Shown here piece by piece: positions 57,039 through 64,000 of a stretch of 64,000 nucleotides of DNA. Source of the stretch: Singulisphaera acidiphila DSM 18658 (GTDB taxonomy: Bacteria; Planctomycetota; Planctomycetia; Isosphaerales; Isosphaeraceae); NCBI RefSeq assembly GCF_000242455.2, contig NC_019892.1, forward strand, positions 9,558,744 to 9,622,743. The letters are read 5' to 3'. How positions within the stretch are numbered: position 1 is the stretch's first letter; every line of letters begins with the position of its first letter. The notes below the pieces were generated by a model. That model did no database searches. It had not been told where the DNA came from and saw only the letters and a program-made list of their open reading frames with translations. A program made the translations under genes and the position numbers.

Positions 57039-58391
57039 TCAAAGGCGGACGGTGGCAGCGATCCCGTACATCGCCCGGTTGTTTCTCCCTCCCATGAGGG
57101 CACCGAGGTTGATCGACTCCCCTTGATCCACGTCGCGCCGCCAGACCGAAAATATCTGGTTGATGCTCAGGCCGGGGCCGCGATCGGTGGTAAACATCGA
57201 AGGGTCCGGCCAAGATCCTTCGTCGAGACCGATGTCGACTCCGGTGTCGGTGAACCGTTCGGCGAGCCAGGTGGGGACCTTCTCCCGGTTGTCGATGAAG
57301 ACATAGAGCGAGGCCGAGCATGCCAACTCGACAGTGATTTCAAGGTCGTTCCGCCACTTGTCCTCGTTGAACGGCATGATGTAGTCAGCGCCGCGAAGGA
57401 ATGCGGGGAGGCCGCTCGAGTCAAGGCCGTTCCACTCGTGGGGGCGGTCGACATAGGCTGGCGCATCATCGTCCAATCCACGAGGCACGATCTGGTAATA
57501 CTTGGAACTGTCGAGTCCTCGAATGTTGTCGTGGACCGACCGAATGACGGCGTCCGGTTCCGACGAAGGTCCCGTCGACCACCCGTTGTTTCCCGGGGCT
57601 CGTTCGACGGCGATGATCCGGCTCAGCCCCCCCTCGCGATCGACACGGAGCGCCTCGCCCTGAACAAGGCGTGTGACCTCGGCGGGAGTCGCCGCGGATT
57701 TCGGCCGGGACAGGTCGACCAAACCCTCGAAGACCACAACGCCGGTCCTCCCGTTGGCATCGACCTCGACGCCGAACTCGGTCCCCTGGTCGACGACCAG
57801 CGTGCTCGGAGTTTCAATTGCGAACCCTTTGGTCTCGCTCTCCACGCGGGCTGTGATCCGCCCCTGGATGGCCCGCAACCGCATTCCGGAAAGGATCCGG
57901 AGGTCGGCGGGGCCCTCCAGCGTGACGAGGGCCCCGGAATCAAACGCCAACCGCAGCAACCCCGACGTACACCGGATGGCCTGCGGAGAAAGCCGAGACT
58001 TGACGGCGATCGGTGAGGCCGTACCCCAAACCACGTTCCGCGCTTCGAGAAGCGTTGCGACCTCACCCCCTCCGCGATGACCGAAACGGAGGGCGAGGAG
58101 TGACAGTCCCACGCCGATCAGGGCCAGCGCCGCCAGTCCCCAGCGCAGGCGGCCGTGAGACCACCAAACGCGTCCTGATTCAGAGCCGGTGCCGGAGCGA
58201 TCGACACGAGGCTCAACACGGCCGTGCCGCCACTCGAGCAGGGCGTGAACCTTCATCTGGTCAAGGTACGCTTCCCTGGCTTGCGGATCGTTGCGCAACA
58301 GTTCCTCGAACCGGCGCAGGCCCGCCTCGTCACATCGCCCGTCGATGACGGCGTCAATCAGCAGCTCGAGTTCTTCGCCCCCTTCCTTCAT
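57039..58391 (-). CDS. FecR-type anti-sigma/surface-signalling protein
   Basis: About 450 aa from ATG 58391, 14 bases after the sigma stop; a reading to 58526 overlaps the sigma gene and is rejected. The cytoplasmic N-terminus (MKEGGEELELLIDAVIDGRC) is anti-sigma-like, with a helix near residue 85 (LRWGLAALALIGVGLSLLAL). The outer FecR domain contains GLLRLAFDSGALVTLEGPAD, IQGRITARV and VVDQGTEFGVEVD, then VFEGLVDL. The remaining 200 residues are unassigned. It probably holds the sigma factor inactive until an external signal arrives. Confidence 0.9.
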   Translation of the reverse strand: MKEGGEELELLIDAVIDGRCDEAGLRRFEELLRNDPQAREAYLDQMKVHALLEWRHGRVEPRVDRSGTGSESGRVWWSHGRLRWGLAALALIGVGLSLLALRFGHRGGGEVATLLEARNVVWGTASPIAVKSRLSPQAIRCTSGLLRLAFDSGALVTLEGPADLRILSGMRLRAIQGRITARVESETKGFAIETPSTLVVDQGTEFGVEVDANGRTGVVVFEGLVDLSRPKSAATPAEVTRLVQGEALRVDREGGLSRIIAVERAPGNNGWSTGPSSEPDAVIRSVHDNIRGLDSSKYYQIVPRGLDDDAPAYVDRPHEWNGLDSSGLPAFLRGADYIMPFNEDKWRNDLEITVELACSASLYVFIDNREKVPTWLAERFTDTGVDIGLDEGSWPDPSMFTTDRGPGLSINQIFSVWRRDVDQGESINLGALMGGRNNRAMYGIAATVRL

Positions 58392-58404
58392 CTCAGCCCT
58401 CCGA

Positions 58405-58947
58405 TCACCCGGTCGCGATCTTGGCCTCAATGCACTCGAGCAACGTCTTGCGGATGCGGTATAGACTGGCTGCCACCACGTTCGGTGCCTTCTGGAGCCG
58501 CTCGGCGATCCGGTCGACCGACTCACCCTGGAGATACCGATGGTCGATAATCTCTCTTCTCGATCCCGTCAACTTGTTTATACAATCGCTCAGGGCCTCC
58601 AATCGCTGATCCAGATCGTCGTCGCGGCCGAGCACCTCTTGAGCCAGTTCACTCACCAGTTGCTCGTCGAACAGCAAACGGCTCCGCGTGCAACGCTTCC
58701 GGTACGCCAGGACCTGGATGTAGGCCACGCGATAGGCCCAGGGAAGGAAGGGCCGAGCCGGGTCATAGTCCTGCGCCTTGTCCCACAGGGCGAGGTTGGT
58801 GTCCTGCAAAACGTCGCGGGAGCTGGCCGCCTCGCCGAGCAAGGAGCAGATATAGGCGTAGAGCCGGCTCTGAACGCCCGTCAGCGCCTGCACAAAATCA
58901 CCGGTACGGGCGCGTGTCGCGGCCCGAGAATCACCCGCACTGTTCAC
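58405..58947 (-). CDS. ECF sigma factor, Rhodopirellula/Verrucomicrobium type
   Basis: 180 aa. Region 2 includes DVLQDTNLALWDKAQDYDPA, then PFLPWAYRVAYIQVLAYRKR, and region 4 includes SVDRIAERLQKAPNVVAASLYRIRKTLLEC. The pattern fits the planctomycete/verrucomicrobial ECF family (TIGR02989-like). The next gene on the same strand is its FecR-like partner, and both are likely co-transcribed. Targets are unknown, but DUF1559 genes lie on both sides. Confidence 0.93.
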   Translation of the reverse strand: MNSAGDSRAATRARTGDFVQALTGVQSRLYAYICSLLGEAASSRDVLQDTNLALWDKAQDYDPARPFLPWAYRVAYIQVLAYRKRCTRSRLLFDEQLVSELAQEVLGRDDDLDQRLEALSDCINKLTGSRREIIDHRYLQGESVDRIAERLQKAPNVVAASLYRIRKTLLECIEAKIATG

Positions 58948-59172
58948 AGAGGACCCCCAGGCTGAGTGCCTCGAGCGAAGACTCCCCCGGATGATATTTA
59001 GCCGAAGAGCGCCGAATATGACGCACTTTTTTTTCCAGATGATTCGGCGGGCAATTCTCGAGCGGCCGAGAAGCGCATGAAATCAGGATAAGGCCGTTCG
59101 GCAAACGGAGAGAGCCACGGCCTTCACTTCGTGTGGCCCCCGTATTTTCAAGTCGCCCGGCCGTACCTTCAA

Positions 59173-60189
59173 TCAATACCCGTCTGACGAAACGACCTCG
59201 CCCCCGGCGCAACTGGAGATGCCTCGCCAGATGGTGATGTCGACCGTGTCTTTGACGAATGCCAGATGGCCGTCGCAGAAGAGCAAATTGACCCCGCCAG
59301 GGTGGAGACTGCGTGGGGCCTTCCAGCCAGGGTTGTGGTAGGTGACACAGTCAGGGCGTGGTGCGTTGGGGGGCGACCGGTGGTTGTACAGCGTGTTGAG
59401 GTAGTTGCCATCCCACCACGACGCCCCTTTGTTGAGGAGCCAGCCTGGAGCCGAGGCCGCGCAGGCGGCGTCGGTCAGCGGGCCGGCTGCCGCGCGGGCG
59501 AAGGCGCGGGTCGTCGGCTGAGGCGCGGGGGAGGCGAACGTCTGGGCATAGGGACCGGCAATGCCAAGAAGTTGCTCGGAGACTGCGGCGGTGCCGCTGG
59601 TACCGTCCGTGATGTGGGCGACCGAGCGGGCCGGCCCCAGAATGAAGGCGCCATTCGCGTCGGTGGCTTCGCCGCCGTTCGCGCCGTCGCCCGTGCAAAA
59701 GGCGTAGTTCGTCGGCCCGGAGTCATCGGCGGGCGCGGGGGCGCCATCGCTCGGACACAGGAAGAGCGCGACCTGCGTTCTCATCGCCGTGGAATTGGCC
59801 GGGTAGAACGGCCAGAAGGCCGAGCCACCCGCGGAAGGCCGGTAGGCTAATGGGAAGGCGAAATTCAGGGAGTTGTACAGGCTGGCCTGCTCGAGCTGAG
59901 GCATCATCTGCGCGAGCGCGGACCAGCGATATTGCAGCGCCGAGGTGGTCGCGGGGACCGGCCCGGTCGGGTAGAGAAAACCGACCGGGAAACTGCCGAC
60001 CGCCGCATGGTAGTTATGCAGCGCCAGGCCGATCTGCCGCAGGTTGTTGGCGCAGCCGGCGCGGCGGGCTGCCTCGCGGGCAGTCTGCACCGCGGGCAGC
60101 AACAGACCAACCAGCACGCCGATGATGCTGATGACCACGAGCAATTCAATCAGCGTGAACGCCCGACACCGCAATAAGAAATTCTGCAT
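59173..60189 (-). CDS. DUF1559 domain protein with prepilin-type N-terminus (copy 6)
   Basis: 338 aa. Prepilin motif A-FTLIELLVV with Ala at -1, then AVQTAREAARRAGCANN, the most divergent of the six. DGTSGTAAVSEQ replaces the usual SNT. HPGGVNLLFCDGH and the end GGEVVSSDGY are also divergent. It starts only four bases after the sugar-dehydrogenase gene, so the two are co-transcribed. Confidence 0.93.
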   Translation of the reverse strand: MQNFLLRCRAFTLIELLVVISIIGVLVGLLLPAVQTAREAARRAGCANNLRQIGLALHNYHAAVGSFPVGFLYPTGPVPATTSALQYRWSALAQMMPQLEQASLYNSLNFAFPLAYRPSAGGSAFWPFYPANSTAMRTQVALFLCPSDGAPAPADDSGPTNYAFCTGDGANGGEATDANGAFILGPARSVAHITDGTSGTAAVSEQLLGIAGPYAQTFASPAPQPTTRAFARAAAGPLTDAACAASAPGWLLNKGASWWDGNYLNTLYNHRSPPNAPRPDCVTYHNPGWKAPRSLHPGGVNLLFCDGHLAFVKDTVDITIWRGISSCAGGEVVSSDGY

Positions 60190-60193
60190 TAAT

Positions 60194-61522
60194 TCATTTC
60201 TTGCCGGTATAGGCGACGCGCCAGACTGTGCCCGAGCCGTCGTCAGTCACCATGAGTGCGCCGTCTTTGGCCACGGCCACACCTACCGGACGCCCCCAGA
60301 CGTCGCCATCATTGGTGACGAATCCGACCAGGAAGTCTTCGTACTCGCCGGTCGCCTTACCGTCATTCATGGGAACGCGAATCACCTTGTAGCCGGTGCG
60401 GTGGCTTCGGTTCCACGAGCCGTGCTCGCTCGCGAAGGCATCATTCCGGTAGGCTTCGGGAAACTGCTCACCGTTGTAGAAAGTAAGGTCGAGCGAGGCC
60501 GAGTGCGACTGGAGCAGAACGTCGGGGACGATCGCCTTGTTCTTCAGTTCAGGATGCTTTCCGTCGTGCCTGGGATCATGGTTGCCACCGATGTAGTACC
60601 AAGGCCAACCGTAAAAACCACCGGGCTCAACGTGCGTGATGTAGTCAGGCACGAGGTTGTCCCCCAGCCCGTCCCGTTCGTTAACCGAGGTCCAGAGTTG
60701 GCCGGTCTTGGGGTGCGTGGCCAGCCCGACGGGGTTACGGATGCCCGAGGCGTAGATCCGCTCATTCTTACCGTCGGGGTCAAATGCCAGAATATCGGCC
60801 CGGCGCGTCTCGCTCTTGTCATCATCGACGTTGGAGCGTGAGCCGACCGAGACATAAAGCGTCTTGCCGTCGGGAGAGAACTCCAGGTCACGGGTCCAGT
60901 GACCGCCGCCACCGACCTGCTCGTTCCCGCTCGGGATATCCTTGACAACGGTCTCGGCGTCGCCTCGTGCCTTCGTATCGCCGTTCTGGTAGGGGAAGCG
61001 GACGACCGAGTCCGTGTTGCCAACATAGACGTACTTCGGATCCGGCCCGACGGGATAGAAGGCAATCCCAAACGGACGGGCCAGGTCGGTGGCAAAAACC
61101 TGGTTCAGTTCGGGCTTGCCGTCGCCATCGGCGTCGCGAAGGACGCGGACACGGTTGGCCCGGCTCTCTGCGATGAACAGGTCGCCGTTGGGGGCGCGTG
61201 CGATCACTCGGGGATTGTTCAGGCCGGTGACAAACTCGGTCACCTCAAAGCCTTCGGGAGCCTTGGGCCAGGCTCCTTCGGGCCGCTTGACGATCTTGGG
61301 ATTGTTCTTTGCCGAGGGGGTGTCATAGGGGGCCGCCAATTCGGCGACGGTGATCTTACGGCGCACCCCGGGCGCATCGGTCGCCCAGTCACCGAGGGCG
61401 TCCTTGCCGGTCAAAGTGCCGCCGGCCTTCGATGCATCGGCCGCCGCAGAAATTCGCAGGCCGCTGGCGCCGGCCACCACCAAAGCGGCGGTGAGAAGCG
61501 TGGGATAAATCCTCGGGTTCAT
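60194..61522 (-). CDS. Secreted PQQ-type sorbosone dehydrogenase-like protein
   Basis: About 442 aa from ATG 61522 (a signal peptide ends near RISAAADA). It is a six-bladed beta-propeller of the glucose/sorbosone dehydrogenase family: LNNPRVIARAPNGDLFIAES, then FGIAFYP, GGGGHWTRDLEFSPDGKTLY, GIRNPVGLATHPKTG, and GGFYGWPWYYIGG near the end. The protein probably oxidises a sugar in the periplasm using PQQ. It is the first gene of a two-gene operon with DUF1559 copy 6. Confidence 0.93.
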   Translation of the reverse strand: MNPRIYPTLLTAALVVAGASGLRISAAADASKAGGTLTGKDALGDWATDAPGVRRKITVAELAAPYDTPSAKNNPKIVKRPEGAWPKAPEGFEVTEFVTGLNNPRVIARAPNGDLFIAESRANRVRVLRDADGDGKPELNQVFATDLARPFGIAFYPVGPDPKYVYVGNTDSVVRFPYQNGDTKARGDAETVVKDIPSGNEQVGGGGHWTRDLEFSPDGKTLYVSVGSRSNVDDDKSETRRADILAFDPDGKNERIYASGIRNPVGLATHPKTGQLWTSVNERDGLGDNLVPDYITHVEPGGFYGWPWYYIGGNHDPRHDGKHPELKNKAIVPDVLLQSHSASLDLTFYNGEQFPEAYRNDAFASEHGSWNRSHRTGYKVIRVPMNDGKATGEYEDFLVGFVTNDGDVWGRPVGVAVAKDGALMVTDDGSGTVWRVAYTGKK

Positions 61523-62011
61523 CGGGTCAATCCTTAATGGTGCGGGCCGCTTGATCGCCTCCCGAGGTATCTCTCTCGGGCCTCGCCTGATCGCAGGCTG
61601 AATCATCCTACCCTGAGGGGACACGGCTGACAAAGAGACCCAAGTCCAGATCCAGAATGAAACCCAAAAGGTCGGGGCAGCCAAGGACGAGCGAGCCCTC
61701 CACCATCTTCCTCTTCCTCTGCTTTCTTCATCTCCTTGGCAAGAAGATAGGGATTTGACGGACCTTGCTTACCTTTCATGTGAGTTCGTGTCACCTTACC
61801 GAAAATACACCAGACCTCCATGTCACAAGATCCCATTTACCTAAGTCTATGGCAGAAAATCTCATCGATGATTTGTTTGCATTACAGGCTCAACAAAATA
61901 TCCCTGCAACCCAACAGCGCTCTCGGCACTCAGGTCCTATTTGATTTACGATTAGCTTGCTCATGCAAAAACGAAACGAGGGGGATTTCAGAGGATTTTC
62001 GAGGATCAAGC
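61523..62011. other. Intergenic region with AT-rich stretch upstream of the methyltransferase
   Basis: No gene was supported. A polypyrimidine run lies at about 61692-61737 and the composition becomes AT-rich from 61740 onward. A 77-codon minus-strand frame has no ribosome site or domain. The low GC may mark an insertion boundary. Confidence 0.45.
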
Positions 62012-62965
62012 ATGGACGTCACCTTTCCCATAAAATTCCTCCGTTGCATCCAGGATCATCCGGCCCGTGACTCCTGCTGTTCGGGGGCATTAATTCCCAC
62101 AGATAATGCGTTTGCATGCGATCTTTGCAACTTTCGCTATTCACTCGTGAGGGGAATCCCCGTTTTCCGGCCCGATCGCTGGCAGATCACCGATTCCTGG
62201 TTCGAGGAGATGTATGCAGGCAGGAGCCGGATCGACGAGCTCGAAACCCCCTATCTGCGGGACGAACGGCGCTTCATGGCCGCATTCGCCGAGCAGCGAA
62301 GCCTGGAAGGCCCCTGTCTAGAAATCGGCTGTGGAACCGGGCTCTTCGCTGAGACGGTGCCACAGTACATCGGCCTCGAGTATGCGTTGGAATCGCTCTT
62401 CGCGCAAGGCTTCGAGCCGTTTACCCGGCTCTGCGGCGATGCCCGCCGCCTCCCTCTGGCCGATTCGAGTATGGAATGCGTCTTCAGCTTCAATACCCTG
62501 GAACACGTCCCCGAACTGGAGCGTGCATTCGAGGAGATTGACCGGGTCCTCAAGCCTGGCGGAATGCTCGTGCTAAAGCCCGCATGGCACTGCACCAAGT
62601 ATACGACGGAGCTTATCCCAGTATTGCCCTATCGGGAATTGAAAACGCGGCAGAAAGTCACCAAGGCACTCCTCCCCATAATCCGGTCGAAGCTCTATAA
62701 ATTGCTGACCTGGACCCCCTGGCGAATCCAGCGCCGACTCATGCAACGCCCCAACAACCCGCTCCACTGGGGACGCTTGACGCCTTACCACGGTAAGGCC
62801 TGGATTAGCGATGCTGACGCCACTTCAAGCATCGATTGCCACGAAGGCATTCTTTATTTCACCAGCCGTGGTTATGTATGCCACTCCCACCCGACGGCGT
62901 TCCGCCAACTCCTGGCGGGCCACGATGTCGTCGTCCTCGAGAAGCCGGCCGGAAACGGGAACTGA
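62012..62965 (+). CDS. SAM-dependent methyltransferase with N-terminal zinc-ribbon-like region
   Basis: About 317 aa from ATG 62012 (GAGG upstream); an open reading from 61820 adds 64 poor residues. The first 60 residues include CSGALI...CDLCNFRYSLVRGIPVFRP, resembling a Trm112-like zinc ribbon. A class I methyltransferase follows: motif I CLEIGCGTGLF, then FNTLEHVPELERAF and GGMLVLKPAW. The tail (RRLMQRPNNPLHWGRLTPYH) may bind substrate. Substrate unknown. GC is lower than in neighbours, so recent transfer is possible. Confidence 0.85.
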   Translation: MDVTFPIKFLRCIQDHPARDSCCSGALIPTDNAFACDLCNFRYSLVRGIPVFRPDRWQITDSWFEEMYAGRSRIDELETPYLRDERRFMAAFAEQRSLEGPCLEIGCGTGLFAETVPQYIGLEYALESLFAQGFEPFTRLCGDARRLPLADSSMECVFSFNTLEHVPELERAFEEIDRVLKPGGMLVLKPAWHCTKYTTELIPVLPYRELKTRQKVTKALLPIIRSKLYKLLTWTPWRIQRRLMQRPNNPLHWGRLTPYHGKAWISDADATSSIDCHEGILYFTSRGYVCHSHPTAFRQLLAGHDVVVLEKPAGNGN

Positions 62966-63032
62966 GACTCTCGGCCTTGCGGTTCCTCCAACAAAGGCCC
63001 TCCCCTCGCACTCGGCTCTGGTGAGGTTACCC

Positions 63033-63716
63033 TCAGTCCTCAGCGTGGTCGCGTGGAGGAGGAGGCAGGGCGCGGACATCGGCACGAAATGATCGGACCC
63101 ATGCCGTTTTGTCTTTCCCTTCCGCCTGCACCAACGCTTGAGTCATCATGGCAAGGGACAGGCCGGGAAAGTGAAGACTGGTCTCGCGGGCTTGGAAAGA
63201 TCGATCCGCCTGGAGGTGAAGGAAGTGGAGGGACTGGCCGTCGAACCGCCAGACCTCGCAAATCCCGAGCGCAGCGTAAATCCCCAAACGGTCGAGCGAA
63301 CTCGAGGTGATGTCCGCCTCGATCACCAGGTCGGGAGGCGGGTCTACCCCCATGTTCAGGCGGTCCTTGCCTCGGACTTGCGCGGCGTGGTCGCCGAAGT
63401 AGTAACACTTGTCCGGCTCGACCCCCTTTGCCAGGTCTTCTCGCTTGAACGTTACCGGGTCGGCCGCTTCAACCGGGATGTCCCACTCCTCAGTCAGCAC
63501 ATCAATGAGTCGGCCAAGCAGGTAGGAGAGACCGCCATGTTTCCAGAGCGGCGACATGATTTCCATGCTCCCCCGGTCATAGGTCACCCGGATCGGGCGG
63601 TTCCCCACGATCCGGAGCATAGCCTCGTAGTCGTCCCAGCTCGTGCCTTCAAAAAGGACTCCGGGCGATGTCGGGCTTGAACCGCCGGAGGCGTCGGGAC
63701 GGGTGATGGTCGCCAT
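63033..63716 (-). CDS. Uma2 family (DUF820) protein, copy C
   Basis: 227 aa. YEAMLRIVGNRPIRVTYDRG is typical of the longer Uma2 proteins. Core residues: PPDLVIEADITSSS with the active-site Glu and the strand IYAALGICEVWRFDG. It lacks a plain Lys at the expected place (EADITSSS instead of ExK), so nuclease activity is doubtful. It is unrelated in detail to the tandem pair at 7.6-8.8 kb. Confidence 0.9.
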   Translation of the reverse strand: MATITRPDASGGSSPTSPGVLFEGTSWDDYEAMLRIVGNRPIRVTYDRGSMEIMSPLWKHGGLSYLLGRLIDVLTEEWDIPVEAADPVTFKREDLAKGVEPDKCYYFGDHAAQVRGKDRLNMGVDPPPDLVIEADITSSSLDRLGIYAALGICEVWRFDGQSLHFLHLQADRSFQARETSLHFPGLSLAMMTQALVQAEGKDKTAWVRSFRADVRALPPPPRDHAED

Positions 63717-63813
63717 GCGTCGGCCTCCCGATCGGCTTGATGAGGCAGTTCCTCGAGGTCATGGCAGGCGGAAGCCGGCCCGACAAGAAAAGATATGGTG
63801 GGCCGTGCCCACC

Positions 63814-64000
63814 TTACAACACCTCGGAGGATTGATCTTCCGGATCCAGCTCTTCGACGTCGTCATCAGGCTCTTGCTCTTCATCAGAGGCTTCCTCCTC
63901 ATCTTCAGACGCCTCAGCAGGCGATTCCGGGAGGGCGCCCTCATTATTGACGTTGAACCGCTCGCCGAGCTGCTGAGTAAGCGTCAAGAGCTCCTCGACG
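63814..64000 (-). CDS. C-terminal tail of a protein entering from the right edge
   Basis: The minus-strand frame from the right edge reads VEELLTLTQQLGERFNVNNE, then an acidic tail rich in Glu and Asp ending EDQSSEVL at TAA (63814-63816). It is open to the edge. The head of the protein is outside the window, so its identity is unknown. Confidence 0.6.
   Translation of the reverse strand, partial: VEELLTLTQQLGERFNVNNEGALPESPAEASEDEEEASDEEQEPDDDVEELDPEDQSSEVL

Noticed and set aside
61603..61836. 77-codon minus-strand frame upstream of the methyltransferase
   Set aside because: No ribosome site, and a low-complexity second half; it may be chance in an AT-rich region.

Overview
The window looks like a chromosomal segment of a high-GC planctomycete, most likely of the Isosphaeraceae type. 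The evidence is six DUF1559 genes (prepilin-like start, H-x-GG-x-N...DG signature near the end), a DUF1501 protein, an ECF sigma/FecR pair of the Rhodopirellula/Verrucomicrobium kind, a MoxR-DUF58-BatA/VWA cluster, a giant DUF4175-like protein, and GC-rich codon use broken by short AT-rich spacers. No rRNA, tRNA, CRISPR array, prophage or intact insertion sequence was seen. The placement is inferred from gene content only.

Layout. 1-5.6 kb: 3' end of enolase with a strong terminator, a DUF1559 gene, a receiver/ATPase switch protein, and a divergent TolQ/ExbB-ExbD-ExbD operon whose last gene is an unusual GYF_2-acidic-ExbD fusion. 5.6-8.8 kb: a nested inverted repeat, a purple-acid-phosphatase-like phosphoesterase, and two tandem Uma2 genes. 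8.8-15.5 kb: a moxR-DUF58-BatA/VWA-VWA operon interrupted by an AT-rich spacer with 9-bp tandem repeats. 15.5-30 kb: DUF1559, DUF1501, a trypsin-like protease with a possible PDZ-like region, a PiT phosphate transporter, a small lipoprotein, DUF1559, a DUF4404-like protein, and two secreted proteins (SGNH-like and beta-helix). 29-37 kb: a translationally coupled DUF4175-like giant and a prenyltransferase-repeat protein, then a proline-rich secreted protein. 37-42 kb: guaB, a lipid-linked-glycan flippase and a threonine-dehydratase-like enzyme. 42-47.6 kb: two large signalling proteins that could form one phosphorelay. 48-53.5 kb: a sigma-70 factor, an AI-2E family permease, a membrane-anchored unknown, a broken transposase fragment, an NlpC/P60-like protein and an unknown. 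53.5-62 kb: three more DUF1559 genes around an MBL hydrolase, an ECF sigma/FecR pair and a sorbosone-dehydrogenase-like protein. 62-64 kb: a lower-GC methyltransferase, a third Uma2 gene and the acidic tail of a further protein.

Working together. The 8.8-15.5 kb operon and the 29.3-35.0 kb pair contain gene types that are commonly neighbours in planctomycetes. Inverting the DNA between them would place the DUF4175 gene directly after the VWA gene in the same direction, so an ancestral cluster may have been split by inversion. The ECF/FecR pair sits between two DUF1559 genes on the same strand, which suggests, but does not prove, control of these surface or pseudopilin-like proteins.

Nothing here can be claimed as a proven new system. 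The best candidates for second looks are the GYF_2-ExbD fusion, the mosaic Uma2 duplication, the split VWA/DUF4175 cluster, the 9-bp repeats inside the Bat-like operon, and the DUF1559 genes linked to a sigma factor and a sugar dehydrogenase.
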